A DNA stretch of 64,000 nucleotides, taken from Nocardia nova. GTDB lineage: Bacteria > Actinomycetota > Actinomycetes > Mycobacteriales > Mycobacteriaceae. Positions 1 through 10,160 of this stretch are shown in pieces. The position numbers were made by a program, and so were the translations under genes. The stretch is taken from NCBI RefSeq assembly GCF_002933465.1, contig NZ_PSZE01000019.1, forward strand, positions 1-64,000, given 5' to 3'. Positions within the stretch are counted from its first letter, which is position 1. Every line of letters begins with the position of its first letter. The notes beneath the pieces were generated by a model. It did not search any database. It saw nothing but the letters and a program-made list of their open reading frames with translations, and was not told where the DNA came from.

Positions 1-908
1 CGACCCGGGCCTATCCAGGTGGAATGCCGGCCCCCGGCACACCTGCCGGTGGGGCCGCATCGCAGCAACCGGCCCCGCCCACCCAGGCCTATCCGGGGCA
101 ACCCGCCCCGCCGACCCAGGCCTATCCCGGAGGTCAACCGGGCCCGCCGTATCCGCAACCCGGATCCGACGATCCCACGGTGCACGCGGGACAGGGATAT
201 CCCGCCGGGGTGCCGTATCCGGGCGATCCGAATCAGCCCCCGATGTACGGCCAGGCGCATCCGCCGGGCGGCTACCCCGACGGTGGATATCCAGGCGCGC
301 AACCGTACCCGCAGCCGTATCCGGATCCGCAGTACGCGGGCGGGCAGCCTTACCCGTATCCGGGTGCGGCGCAGCCGAATTCGGGTGGCGGCAAGGTACT
401 GGCGATCGTTGCCGCGGTGGTGGTGGCGGTACTCGTCCTGGGCGTGGCCGTCGCGGTGATCGTGGTGCACAACCACAACAAGAACAGCGATAACGATGCG
501 GCCGCCCACCAGTCGACCACCAGCCCGTCGCCGACGTATTCGACCTCGACCGCACCCACGACCCGGGAGACCACCCGCAACGTTCCGCCGCCGCCACCGC
601 CGCCACCGGCCGATGTCTGGATCGCCGCCGGCTACGACGCCGACACCGGCAAAGTGACCTGGGCGCGCAGCACGATCAGCTCCGACGACGCCATCAACCA
701 GGTCCAAACCCGTTGCCCCGGTTGCGCACAGCCGGCGGCATGGGCACGCAACGCCTGCGTGGCGGTGGTCGTCGGCCAGAACAACGGCTGGGCCTCCACC
801 TGGGGCACCACCGCGGAAGAGGCCGAATCCAAGGCCGTCACCAGCGCGCAGAACAACTACGGGGTATCGGGACCGTTCAACAAATGGTCCAAATGCGCGA
901 CGGAGTAG
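1..908 (+). CDS. Proline-rich single-pass membrane protein with C-terminal DUF4189 domain (5' partial)
   Basis: The frame is open from the left edge (codons start at base 3) and the first residues already carry the AYPGG-type repeat, so the true start lies outside the window; the ATG at base 24 is probably internal. In order: a Pro/Gly/Tyr/Gln-rich repeat region of about 120 residues, one hydrophobic helix (bases about 400-470), a Ser/Thr/Pro linker with a run of nine prolines, and a domain of about 95 residues with four cysteines (CPGC, NAC, KC) that matches the DUF4189 pattern. This layout fits a protein anchored in the membrane with its DUF4189 domain outside the cytoplasm. The function of DUF4189 is unknown. 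The N-terminal repeat resembles other low-complexity actinobacterial cytoplasmic tails. Confidence 0.8.
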   Translation, partial: TRAYPGGMPAPGTPAGGAASQQPAPPTQAYPGQPAPPTQAYPGGQPGPPYPQPGSDDPTVHAGQGYPAGVPYPGDPNQPPMYGQAHPPGGYPDGGYPGAQPYPQPYPDPQYAGGQPYPYPGAAQPNSGGGKVLAIVAAVVVAVLVLGVAVAVIVVHNHNKNSDNDAAAHQSTTSPSPTYSTSTAPTTRETTRNVPPPPPPPPADVWIAAGYDADTGKVTWARSTISSDDAINQVQTRCPGCAQPAAWARNACVAVVVGQNNGWASTWGTTAEEAESKAVTSAQNNYGVSGPFNKWSKCATE

Positions 909-1117
909 GCGCGGCGCGGATCTCTTCCCAGCGACGGGAGTAGAGCCGTCCGACGCCACGCCTATGCTTCCGGCAGTGATGTCGGTGGACACCACCAGGT
1001 CGGCGTCGGCGGCGCACACGAAATACCGTGTCGCCGAGGGTCAACGACCTCCTTCCCGCCCCGGGAAGTCCGGTCACCGACGCGTGTCGACTTTGCCTGG
1101 TTGAGAGCGAGGCCCCC

Positions 1118-2260
1118 ATGAGCTCCGATGGCACCAGCCGACTGGGCGATCTGCACGAGCTCCCGGACTGTGCGCCGGCGGGCCTGAAAGCGCTCTTCAG
1201 CGCCGCGGAAGGGGTCATCCAAGAACAGGTTCGGCTGCTCGGCTCGGGTACGCCGTCGAAGGCTCCCGACCTGCGCGGGATGTTGCGTGGTCAGGGAATC
1301 GCCGATCCCGAGGACGAGTCGGCGATGATCGACAAGTACAGCGATCACAAGAGCCAGATGCACAAGGCCACGTCCGGCATCCAGCGCAAGGACGCGGGCA
1401 TCGTGGTACGAACCGCGGGCATCGGCAACGCCGTGACCGAGGCGTACGGGACCGTCGATACCGCGGTGGGAGAACTCAATACGAAGATCGACGCCTCCTT
1501 CAAATCCGTGCGGACGGTGAAGGACAAGGACGGCACCTCCCACAAGGAATTACCCAGGGACATCATCGACGGCCTGTTCAAAGGCGTGTGGGAGACCGTC
1601 GGTACGACATACGACAAGGTCCACGGTGTCTCCGACCAGGCCGCGGCCGCGGCGCTGAAGATCAAAGGCGACGCCCCGCCGTCCTCCCCCACGAGCAATC
1701 CGATACCGCCCCTATCGCCCACTTCGAGTCCCTCCGCCGGAATCACTCCGGCGGGATACAACGGCACCACCCCGTGGAGCGGCCAGTCGGGTTCCATGGG
1801 CACCGCGATCATCCCCACCAAGGAAAAGCCCACCGCGATGGCGATGATGAAATATCTCATCGACACATACCACTTCACGCCGGCTCAGGCGGCCGGCATC
1901 GTCGCCAATGCGAAATTCGAGTCGGGATTCGACGTTTCCGCCACCGGTGACAACGGATCGGCCAAGGGCCTGTTCCAGTGGCGTTTCGGCCGGCTTTCCG
2001 GCCTCCAATCCTTCGCGAAGAGACCTGGCGAGGATATCGGCGACTGGCATACCCATATCGATTACATGGTTCAGGAACTGCGTGGTGGCGACTATCAGCA
2101 GGCAAACGCTGCCGTCACCGCCAACCCCAACGACGCGCGGGCAGTGGCCGAGGACTTCGACAGGTACTACGAGAAAAGCGCCGGACTCTCGACCAATGAC
2201 CGGCGCGATTACGCGGCGGGGCTGCTCGAGGAGTACAACAAGTCGGCGCTCGCCGTTTGA
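1118..2260 (+). CDS. Protein with helical N-terminal domain and phage-tail-type lysozyme domain
   Basis: 380 residues from the ATG at 1118, which has a GAGCGAGG-like site just upstream; a GTG at 1028 in the same frame is possible. Residues 1-185 look helical and hydrophilic, like DUF4226/WXG100-type actinobacterial secreted proteins. A Ser/Pro linker follows (about 186-240), then a domain with the pattern MKYLIDTYHFTPAQAAGIVA, NAKFESGF, GLFQWR, which matches the phage-tail lysozyme family (PF18013-like) and probably cleaves peptidoglycan. The Glu of KFESGF is the likely catalytic acid. No signal peptide or phage gene is nearby, so export by a type VII system is an inference. It could also be a muralytic effector or a housekeeping wall hydrolase. 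Confidence 0.8.
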   Translation: MSSDGTSRLGDLHELPDCAPAGLKALFSAAEGVIQEQVRLLGSGTPSKAPDLRGMLRGQGIADPEDESAMIDKYSDHKSQMHKATSGIQRKDAGIVVRTAGIGNAVTEAYGTVDTAVGELNTKIDASFKSVRTVKDKDGTSHKELPRDIIDGLFKGVWETVGTTYDKVHGVSDQAAAAALKIKGDAPPSSPTSNPIPPLSPTSSPSAGITPAGYNGTTPWSGQSGSMGTAIIPTKEKPTAMAMMKYLIDTYHFTPAQAAGIVANAKFESGFDVSATGDNGSAKGLFQWRFGRLSGLQSFAKRPGEDIGDWHTHIDYMVQELRGGDYQQANAAVTANPNDARAVAEDFDRYYEKSAGLSTNDRRDYAAGLLEEYNKSALAV

Positions 2261-2446
2261 GGCCGGCGGTCGGTCGCGCAGCCGCGACCTGCTCAGGGCA
2301 CGACGACCGCGCAGCCGCCGGCCGCCGATACGCCTCGGGACCGTCGTCGAGGGTGAACCGGGACGCGGTCTTCCGACCGACCGTGTTCTTTCCCGGCAAC
2401 CGATTCCGCTACGGCATACACCCAGCGAACCCATGGTCAGCGTCGG

Positions 2447-2866
2447 CTACTCCTTCGAGTAGTCGGTACTCAACCACCGTTCGGGGCGCATGCGGATCAC
2501 CAGCGAACCCGGGCCGAGATTCTGTTCGGCGAAGGCGGCACCCTCTTCGGGTCCCAGGTACCGCACCGCGATCGCGCGTGCGACCTCGGGCGACGCCGGA
2601 TCGATCGAGGTGACCGAGCCCTCTGCGGTGACATACCGGTACGGCGGCTGTTCCACCTGCGCGGTGAGCGAGAACCGCCCAGCCGCCCGGATGAGCCGCT
2701 CCTTCACCGTCCCGGCGTCGGTCCACACCACCACCTCACCGCCGGGCTCGTACCCGTACCAGATCGGCACCGCCAGCGGAGCCCGCTCCGGGCGCTCCAC
2801 CGCGATCACCCCCACGTGCAGTTCGGCCAGGAACTTCTCACGTTCGGCACGAGTCATGGTCGGCAT
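2447..2866 (-). CDS. Pyridoxamine 5'-phosphate oxidase family (FMN/F420-binding split barrel) protein
   Basis: 139 residues from the ATG at 2866, chosen because AAAGGA lies seven bases upstream; a longer frame starts at 2905 without a good site. The start MPTMTRAEREKFLAELHVGV and the middle VPIWYGYEPGGEVVVWT are typical of small split-barrel flavin- or F420-binding proteins. The RYVTAEG strand followed by an acidic stretch and AVRYLGP is also usual for the family. Such proteins bind FMN, F420 or heme and carry out reductions or serve as cofactor-binding proteins; the substrate cannot be told from sequence. It stands alone, converging with the lysozyme-domain gene. Confidence 0.82.
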   Translation of the reverse strand: MPTMTRAEREKFLAELHVGVIAVERPERAPLAVPIWYGYEPGGEVVVWTDAGTVKERLIRAAGRFSLTAQVEQPPYRYVTAEGSVTSIDPASPEVARAIAVRYLGPEEGAAFAEQNLGPGSLVIRMRPERWLSTDYSKE

Positions 2867-3100
2867 CGACGGTCCTTTCGCGAGTCGGGTGTCCTTCTTC
2901 GGCAACCGGCGAAGAGCGGTCTCCTATTCCGAACCGCGAATTCGGAGCGGCAGGTGGTGCGAGATTTGCTGGTCGGGCGGCTCAGCTCGACGGTGGCGGG
3001 ATCCTGGAAGATCGCCGGATCGCGGTTGGCCGCACCCCACAGCAGCAGTAGGTGCCATATCCAGGCGACCGCACCTGTGAAACGATTGTGCACGGATGTA

Positions 3101-3114
3101 TCGTCTCGAGACGA
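3101..3114. promoter_or_regulatory. Perfect 14-bp palindrome, candidate operator for the downstream kinase gene
   Basis: TCGTCTCGAGACGA reads the same on both strands. It lies 18 bases before a possible small GTG gene and about 140 bases before the PfkB-type kinase, where a repressor or activator would bind. No regulator gene lies beside it. A palindrome this long is unlikely by chance at one chosen place, but GC-rich genomes contain many. Confidence 0.35.
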
Positions 3115-3131
3115 CCCGAATCGAAGGGACC

Positions 3132-3254
3132 GTGTCCGACGATTGCGAACCACCGATGTGGATCGACTGGCGGGAGGAGTGCGCCGCAGCGTCGCCCGCG
3201 CACGCATCGAGGCGGCAGCCGCCGACCTGGTTCTCGCCGGTGCGGAAAGGATGA
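3132..3254 (+). CDS. Possible 40-residue leader-type small ORF ahead of the PfkB kinase
   Basis: A GTG at 3132 follows GAAGGGAC and opens a 40-codon frame rich in Trp, Pro, Cys and Arg (WIDWREEC early, PTWFSPVRKG at the end). It stops at 3254, one base before the kinase ATG at 3256, so its last codons carry the kinase ribosome binding site and translation could be coupled. I do not recognise the peptide. Against it: no homologue known to me, and the other frames here are also open. Confidence 0.3.
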   Translation: MSDDCEPPMWIDWREECAAASPAHASRRQPPTWFSPVRKG

Positions 3255-3255
3255 G

Positions 3256-4122
3256 ATGAGTGTTCCGCTGTTCGTCGGCCTCACCACCGTCGACCTCGCC
3301 TACGCTGTGGACGCCTATCCGGCCGAGGACACCAAAACCCTGGCGCGCGAACAGTTTCTGGGCGCCGGCGGACCGGCCGCCAATGCCGCGGTGGCCTGCG
3401 CGATACTGACCGGCGGCGCCCGGCTGCTCACCGCCGTCGGACGGCATCCGCTCGCCGCGCTGATCCGCGACGATCTGCGGTCCCACGGTGTCGAACTCGT
3501 GGACACCACGGCGCGGCGCACGGACCCGCCGCCGATCTCCTCCATCGTCGTCGCAGCCGGCGCCGGAACGAGAACCATTGTCTCGCTGGATGGTTCGGGC
3601 ATCGGGGCGCCGTTCGGCGACGAACTCGCGGATCGGGTCCGGGAGGCATCGGTGGTGCGCGTCGACGGACATCACATCGAGCTGGCACTCGGCATCGCGC
3701 GGGCGGCGCACGGTATGGGCATTCCGGTGGTCCTCGACGGTGGTCGCTGGAAACCGGAACACGCGCGGTTGCTGCCGCTGGTCGACATCGCCATCTGCTC
3801 GGCCTCGTTCGCGCCGCCGGACACCGAGGACATATTCGACCACCTGCACCGGATCGGGGTCCATGCGGTCGCCGTCACTCGCGGGCACCAACCGATCACG
3901 TACTCCGCCAACGGCATTCGGGGCGAGATCGCGGTGGGTGGGGTCGACGGCGCGGATACACTCGGCGCCGGGGACATCCTGCACGGCGCATTCTGCGCGT
4001 ACCACGCACGCGGCCACGGCTTCGTCGACGCGCTCACCCGCGCCGCCGCGGTCGCCACCCTGTCCTGCCGGTTCTTCGGTACTCGCGCGTGGGGAGACAG
4101 GCTCGGCGAGTTGACCGAATGA
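3256..4122 (+). CDS. PfkB-family carbohydrate/nucleoside kinase
   Basis: 288 residues from the ATG at 3256, with GGAAAGG five bases upstream. The ribokinase fold is clear: an N-terminal strand then GGPAANAA (residues 38-45), the first PfkB signature, and the anion-hole motif GAGD (about 237-240) with the catalytic Asp, followed by a final helix typical of the family. It transfers phosphate from ATP to a hydroxyl of a sugar or nucleoside in the cytoplasm. The substrate is not determined; ribokinase, fructokinase, sulfofructose kinase and adenosine kinase members share these motifs. It converges with another small-molecule kinase at 4221-4895, which may act on related substrates. Confidence 0.88.
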   Translation: MSVPLFVGLTTVDLAYAVDAYPAEDTKTLAREQFLGAGGPAANAAVACAILTGGARLLTAVGRHPLAALIRDDLRSHGVELVDTTARRTDPPPISSIVVAAGAGTRTIVSLDGSGIGAPFGDELADRVREASVVRVDGHHIELALGIARAAHGMGIPVVLDGGRWKPEHARLLPLVDIAICSASFAPPDTEDIFDHLHRIGVHAVAVTRGHQPITYSANGIRGEIAVGGVDGADTLGAGDILHGAFCAYHARGHGFVDALTRAAAVATLSCRFFGTRAWGDRLGELTE

Positions 4123-4220
4123 GGTGACCGGGCCTCGGTCCGGGCACACGCCGAGACACGCTCATCGAGTCGTACGGACGAGACAGCCGGGCTCGGCCCC
4201 ACGCACGCGCGGGGACAGGC

Positions 4221-4895
4221 TTACCGAGCCGGGAGAAGACGGTAGCCGCCGGGGACCGCGCGAAGCACCAGATCGGCTCGATCCCGGCTCTGCGCGATGA
4301 GGCGCGCGTTCGGCAGATCGCTGCCGGACACCATGGCCTGCGCCCGATCCGGGGATTTCCCGCCACGCAGATGCCGACGCAACAGGCGCTGTTCGATGAC
4401 GGGCTCTTCGGCATCGAGATACCAGACCTCGTCCAGATACCCGCGCACCTGCCGCCATCCCGGCCGATCCAGCACAAGGTAGTTCCCTTCCACGATCGCG
4501 ACCCGTTCGCCGGTGAAGGTCACCGCATCGGGGATCGGGTCGTGGCGGGCTCGATCGTAGACCGGCCACGGCACCGGCACGCCGATCGCACTGTCGCGCA
4601 ACCCCCGGAGCCGCGCGACGAACGACTCCACATCGAAGGTATCGGGCTGCCCTTTGCGGCCGAGCGCGCCGGTCTGCCGCAGCACCGCGGAACTCAGGTG
4701 AAATCCGTCCATTCCGGCCACCTCGGCGGGCACCCCCAACCTCCGCACCGCGTCCGCCAAACCTGCTGCCAGGGTGGACTTTCCGGCTCCCGGCGGACCG
4801 GTCACCCCGACCAGGTACCGACGCGCACCCGCGCCGTCCGCCGACCGCACGATCCGCGCCGCCAGCTCACCCGGACCCATCACCTCGGCCGTCAT
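4221..4895 (-). CDS. Nucleoside/nucleotide kinase family protein (uridine-kinase-like P-loop kinase)
   Basis: 224 residues. The Walker A motif GPPGAGKST is at about 33-41. MDGFHL follows, typical of the uridine kinase/pantothenate kinase-like family and of fructose-kinase FrcK relatives, and PWPVYDRARHDP and VAIVEGNYLVL are also family motifs. The family phosphorylates nucleosides, pantothenate or sugars; this one is too short for pantothenate kinase and lacks the diagnostic CoA-binding region, so a sugar or nucleoside substrate is more likely. It converges with the PfkB kinase and is followed on the same strand by the lut genes, 86 bases away. Confidence 0.82.
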   Translation of the reverse strand: MTAEVMGPGELAARIVRSADGAGARRYLVGVTGPPGAGKSTLAAGLADAVRRLGVPAEVAGMDGFHLSSAVLRQTGALGRKGQPDTFDVESFVARLRGLRDSAIGVPVPWPVYDRARHDPIPDAVTFTGERVAIVEGNYLVLDRPGWRQVRGYLDEVWYLDAEEPVIEQRLLRRHLRGGKSPDRAQAMVSGSDLPNARLIAQSRDRADLVLRAVPGGYRLLPAR

Positions 4896-4981
4896 CGGAC
4901 ACCTCCTTCACCGCGCGTCGATCCGTCGCCGCCGGCGAGCACCGGCCGCACCCTCGCATGACGTCGCAGCCGCTCTCGCCG

Positions 4982-5626
4982 TCACTCGACGAGTATCACT
5001 ATCAACCGCCTCGGTCCGTGCACGCCCTGCACGCGAGTCATCTCGATATCCACCGTCGCCGACGGACCACTGATCCAGGTGGTCGGCCGGCGCGGGTCCA
5101 CACGCGGAACGACCTCCGGCAATGCGGATTTCACCTGCTCGGCGTGGACCACGCACACGTGACAGTCCGGCACGAGTGTGGCCGCGCGGCGGCCCTGGCC
5201 GGCGTCGCCGTCGAGCACGATCGTGCCCGATTGCGCGATCGCCGCGGCGCAGGTGGTCACGACCGCGTCGACCTCGTCCAGTTCGAGAGTCGTCAAGGGC
5301 GGGTCGTCGGTCACGACGCGATGCTCGCAGCCGTCCGCCCACAGGGCCATCCAGATGTCCGGCAGTCCGGGTGGTGTCAGCACCACACGGGCCGAGGCGC
5401 GCCGCAGTTCCCGATCCACGGCCGCCGCGACTCCGGCCAGAGTAGTCCGATGCACCTGTGCGCCATAACGTTCCAGTCGCTGTTCGAACAGGTCCAGGAT
5501 CGCGGCGCCATCGTCGGGGTCGACGCCCGGCGCGGTCCGCAGATAGTCGCGCGGCACGGTGACCGCGTCCGCCGGTTCGCCGAGGGCCTCGCGGACGCGT
5601 CGCAGGATCGTCTCGCGCGCATTCAC
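4982..5626 (-). CDS. lutC: Lactate utilization protein C (LutC/YkgG family)
   Basis: 214 residues with a GTG start that overlaps the lutB stop (GTGA). The N-terminal MNARETILRRVREALG helix, the LTPPGLPDIW region and TCAAAIAQSGTIVLDGD are typical of the LUD domain. With LutA and LutB it forms the iron-sulfur L-lactate oxidising complex that feeds electrons to quinone. Its place as last gene of a tightly overlapped lutABC operon supports the call. No lutR-type regulator or lactate permease is visible beside it. Confidence 0.92.
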   Translation of the reverse strand: MNARETILRRVREALGEPADAVTVPRDYLRTAPGVDPDDGAAILDLFEQRLERYGAQVHRTTLAGVAAAVDRELRRASARVVLTPPGLPDIWMALWADGCEHRVVTDDPPLTTLELDEVDAVVTTCAAAIAQSGTIVLDGDAGQGRRAATLVPDCHVCVVHAEQVKSALPEVVPRVDPRRPTTWISGPSATVDIEMTRVQGVHGPRRLIVILVE

Positions 5627-7110
5627 GACGGACCCCTGTCCTCGTTCGCGGTGTCGTGCGGTGGGGGTCCGTCATCGTGGCGGCCGCCCTCGGTGCGCGC
5701 CCACCAGCGGCGAAACGATTCAGCAGGGATGTCGGGTACCCGCCGGCTGTCGGTCCACCCGCCCAGCGGACCGGGCAGGTGCCGCTTCGGGACCACGACG
5801 CCGATGCGCGCCGCCGACCGCACGGCCGCGCCCCACAGCGCCGGATGGCTCATGAATCCCGCCATCGCGTCGAAGGCCACCCGCTCGACTCGATGTTTCA
5901 CCGCCGCCTCGCCCTCGGCGACCTCGTGGCGTAGCGCCAGCAGATTCCCGGTGATATCGATGCGGACGGGGCAGACGTCGTCACAAGCCCCGCACAGCGC
6001 CGACGCGTACGGCAGCGAGGCGGTCTGCGAATCGTCGGCGCCCTTCAGCAGCGGGTTGAGGATGGCGCCGATCGGGCCCGGATAGACCGAACCGTAGGCC
6101 TGTCCGCCGGTACGTTCGTAGACCGGGCAGATATTCATGCAGGCGCCACACCGGATGCAGCGCAACGCTTCCCGTCCGAGTTCGTCGCGCAGGGCGCGCG
6201 TACGCCCGTTGTCCACCAGCACCAGGTGGAAGGCCGAGGGTCCGTCCTGTGCGGTGACGCCGGTCCAGGTCGACACGTACGGCGACATCCGCTCCCCGGT
6301 CGCGCTGCGGGCCAGTAACTCCAGATAGATCTCCAGGTCGCGCCAGCTCGGAATCACCTTCTCGATTCCGGCCACCGTGATCAGCGTCTCCGGCAGGGTC
6401 AGGCACATCCGCCCGTTGCCCTCCGACTCCACCATCACCACCGTTCCGCTCTCGGCGACAAGGAAATTCGCGCCGGTGATGCCGACCTTCGCGCGCAGGA
6501 ACTTCTCCCGCAGATGCAGCCGCGACGCATCGGCGAGCGCCTGCGGGTCGTCGGTCAGATCGTCCGGTGCCGGACGCCCGTGCTTGCCCATCTCGCGGCG
6601 GAAGATGTCGCGAATCTGGCTGCGGTTCAGGTGCATCGACGGCACCACGATATGGGAGGGCAGATCGTCACCCAGTTGCAGGATGATCTCGGCGAGATCG
6701 GTTTCGCGGGTGTCGATTCCGGCCGCGGCGAGCGCCTCGTCCAGCCCGATCTCCTCCGACAGCATGGATTTGGCCTTGACGATCTCGGTTTCACCGGTGG
6801 CCCGGACCAATTCGGTGACGACGGCATTGGCCTCGGCGGCGTCGGTCGCCCAATGCACCACTCCCCCGGCGCCCTCCACCGCATCGGCCAATCGCTCGAG
6901 ATAGGTGTCGAGACGGCGCAACACATCGTCCTTGACCGCGGCGGCGGCGGTCCGCAGTTCCTGCCAGTCCGGGCGTTCGGCCACCAGGGCGTCGCGCTTG
7001 GCGCGGATGGTGTGGGTGGCACGGTGCACATTGGCACGCAACTGTTCGTCCGCGGTCGCGATCCGCGCGGCCTGCGGGAACGGGGGCCAGCCCACGAAAC
7101 TCTTACTCAC
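5623..7110 (-). CDS. lutB: Lactate utilization iron-sulfur protein B
   Basis: 495 residues from the GTG at 7110, which overlaps the lutA stop as GTGA; the frame is open much further upstream but that part lies antisense-like inside lutA. The N-terminal two thirds hold the LUD domain (KAKSMLSEEIGLDE, VIEKVIPSW-like segments). The C-terminal third carries two 4Fe-4S motifs, CIRCGACMNICPVY and CGACDDVCPV. This is the iron-sulfur electron-transfer subunit of L-lactate oxidation and usually runs about 470-490 residues. Overlaps on both ends point to tight co-translation with lutA and lutC. Confidence 0.94.
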   Translation of the reverse strand: MSKSFVGWPPFPQAARIATADEQLRANVHRATHTIRAKRDALVAERPDWQELRTAAAAVKDDVLRRLDTYLERLADAVEGAGGVVHWATDAAEANAVVTELVRATGETEIVKAKSMLSEEIGLDEALAAAGIDTRETDLAEIILQLGDDLPSHIVVPSMHLNRSQIRDIFRREMGKHGRPAPDDLTDDPQALADASRLHLREKFLRAKVGITGANFLVAESGTVVMVESEGNGRMCLTLPETLITVAGIEKVIPSWRDLEIYLELLARSATGERMSPYVSTWTGVTAQDGPSAFHLVLVDNGRTRALRDELGREALRCIRCGACMNICPVYERTGGQAYGSVYPGPIGAILNPLLKGADDSQTASLPYASALCGACDDVCPVRIDITGNLLALRHEVAEGEAAVKHRVERVAFDAMAGFMSHPALWGAAVRSAARIGVVVPKRHLPGPLGGWTDSRRVPDIPAESFRRWWARTEGGRHDDGPPPHDTANEDRGPS

Positions 7111-7889
7111 GAGCGCACTCCCGCGGCCACCGGCAGCCCGGGCATCGGCCCGTCGGCCTTCGTGCGCGCCAGGATTTCCACCAGATGCAGATCGCGCACC
7201 GGCGTCGCGTCGGCGGCCAGGCGCCCGCCGATATTCATCAGGCACGAATTGTCCACGGCCGTCACCACGCTCGCGCCCGTCTCGCGCACGTGTGCGGCCT
7301 TGTCGGCGTTCATCGCGCCGGAGGCGGCGGCATTCTTCACCGCGAACGTGCCACCGAATCCGCAGCATTCGTCGGCCGCGGGCAATTCGACCAGCTCCAA
7401 TCCGGCCACCGCCCGCAACAATCGGTACGGCCGGTCGCCGATGCGCTGCACGCGCAGCGAATGACAGGTCGGATGGTAGGTCACCCGATGTGGGAAATAG
7501 GCACCCACGTCGACGACACCCAGGTCGTCGGTGAGGAATTCGGTCAGCTCCCGGATTCTGGGGAGCAGCGCCTCGGCAGCGCGGGCCAGCGCGGCATCGC
7601 CGACCTGCGCGGCCACCACCCGGTAGAACTCGCCCGGCGCCGCGCCGCACGAGGCGGACGGCACGACGATCCGGTCGTAGTCACCGAAGACCGAGACGAA
7701 ATGCCGGGCCATTGTCGCGGTATCGGCCCGATATCCGGTGTTGGCATGCATCTGGCCGCAACAACTCTGGGCCATCGGGAATTCGACCTCGACGCCGAGC
7801 CGGCGCAGCAAGGTCACCGCCGCCCGGCCGGTCCCCGGATACATGACGTCGTTGACGCAGGTGATGAACAAAGCCGTACGCGCCGACAT
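7107..7889 (-). CDS. lutA: Lactate utilization protein A (CCG-domain Fe-S oxidoreductase)
   Basis: 260 residues from the ATG at 7889, preceded by AGAGGGG. Two cysteine-rich CCG domains are visible: SCCGQMHANTGY near residue 77 and ECCGFGGTFAVK in the C-terminal third, each with a further upstream Cys (FITCVND, YHPTCHSL). These bind iron-sulfur clusters as in glycolate oxidase GlpC/HdrB-type subunits. It is the first gene of the lutABC operon; the promoter should lie in the 165 bases between 7889 and the DUF779 gene. Confidence 0.94.
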   Translation of the reverse strand: MSARTALFITCVNDVMYPGTGRAAVTLLRRLGVEVEFPMAQSCCGQMHANTGYRADTATMARHFVSVFGDYDRIVVPSASCGAAPGEFYRVVAAQVGDAALARAAEALLPRIRELTEFLTDDLGVVDVGAYFPHRVTYHPTCHSLRVQRIGDRPYRLLRAVAGLELVELPAADECCGFGGTFAVKNAAASGAMNADKAAHVRETGASVVTAVDNSCLMNIGGRLAADATPVRDLHLVEILARTKADGPMPGLPVAAGVRS

Positions 7890-8054
7890 GCGGCCCCTCT
7901 CGTCACCGATGCCGCGGACCGGGCACTGATTCTCGAGCGGCACCTCGATACGGATACTGGCGAACGATCCCGGCCAGGATACGCCGCACGCACCGCGGCG
8001 AGACGGATCTGCGGGCGTTGTGCACCCACGGATCCGCCTCGCCGGCGGCATCGG

Positions 8055-8449
8055 TCAACTCGGCGCATCCGCCCCGGTGAGCGGTGGCGGCTCGGAATCG
8101 AGTTCGGCCACTTCGTCATCGGTCAGCAGCCGGGACCGGATCAGGAACCGCACCCCCTCGGGGGCTTCGAGCGAGAATCCGCTCCCCCGCCCGGAAACCA
8201 CGTCGACGGTGAGATAGGTGTGCTTCCAGTACTCGTACTGATCGGCGCTCATCCAGAACGGAGTATCGGCGCCGACCCGGCCGAGCAGCACGTCCGAGGC
8301 GCCCACGCGGAATTCCCCGCGCGGGAAGCACATCGGCGCGCTACCGTCGCAACAGCCGCCCGACTGATGGAACATCACCGGGCCGTGCTGTCGAATCAGG
8401 TTGTCCAGCAACGACTGCGCGGCCTCGGTCAGGCCGACGCGGGTACCCA

Positions 8450-8450
<1 letters not shown>
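8055..8450 (-). CDS. DUF779 protein, partner of aldehyde dehydrogenase
   Basis: 131 residues; the ATG at 8450 overlaps the aldehyde dehydrogenase stop by one base (TGATG), so the two are translated together. Residues QSGGCCDGSAPMCFP with several Cys, and SADQYEYWKHTYLTVDVV, are the conserved core of DUF779. In many actinobacteria and proteobacteria this small protein sits directly behind an acetaldehyde-type dehydrogenase and is thought to help that enzyme; the mechanism is not established. The clustered cysteines suggest metal or thiol chemistry. Confidence 0.9.
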
Positions 8451-9967
<1,517 letters not shown>

Positions 9968-10080
9968 GACGGGTGCTCCTCGATGAGTCACGAAGGGTCG
10001 CATCACGACAGGGGACGTCGTGATGTGGACCACTATGAGCCGCGAGGGTTGGCACAAGGTTGAATGCGGCGGGCGCGTCG

Positions 10081-10160
10081 CGATCAGCTTCGCAGTGTCG
10101 CGATCAGCTTCGCAGTGTCGCGATCAGCTTCGCAGTGCCGCGATCAGCTTCGCAGTGCGC
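10081..10160. repeat. Four tandem 20-bp units between the aldehyde dehydrogenase and its regulator
   Basis: Units begin at 10081, 10101, 10121 and 10141, each starting CGATCAGCTTCGCAGTG. The first three are identical but for one base near the end; the fourth diverges in its last bases. The regulator gene stop codon (10144-10146) falls inside the fourth unit, so the array has grown from the 3' end of that gene toward the dehydrogenase promoter. A 20-bp period puts the copies on one face of the helix, so the array could also be a binding platform. Confidence 0.85.

Noticed and set aside
2261..2323. GGCCGGCGG/CCGCCGGCC inverted repeat after the lysozyme-domain gene
   Set aside because: The arms are separated by 45 bases and are simple GC-rich words; too weak to call a terminator.
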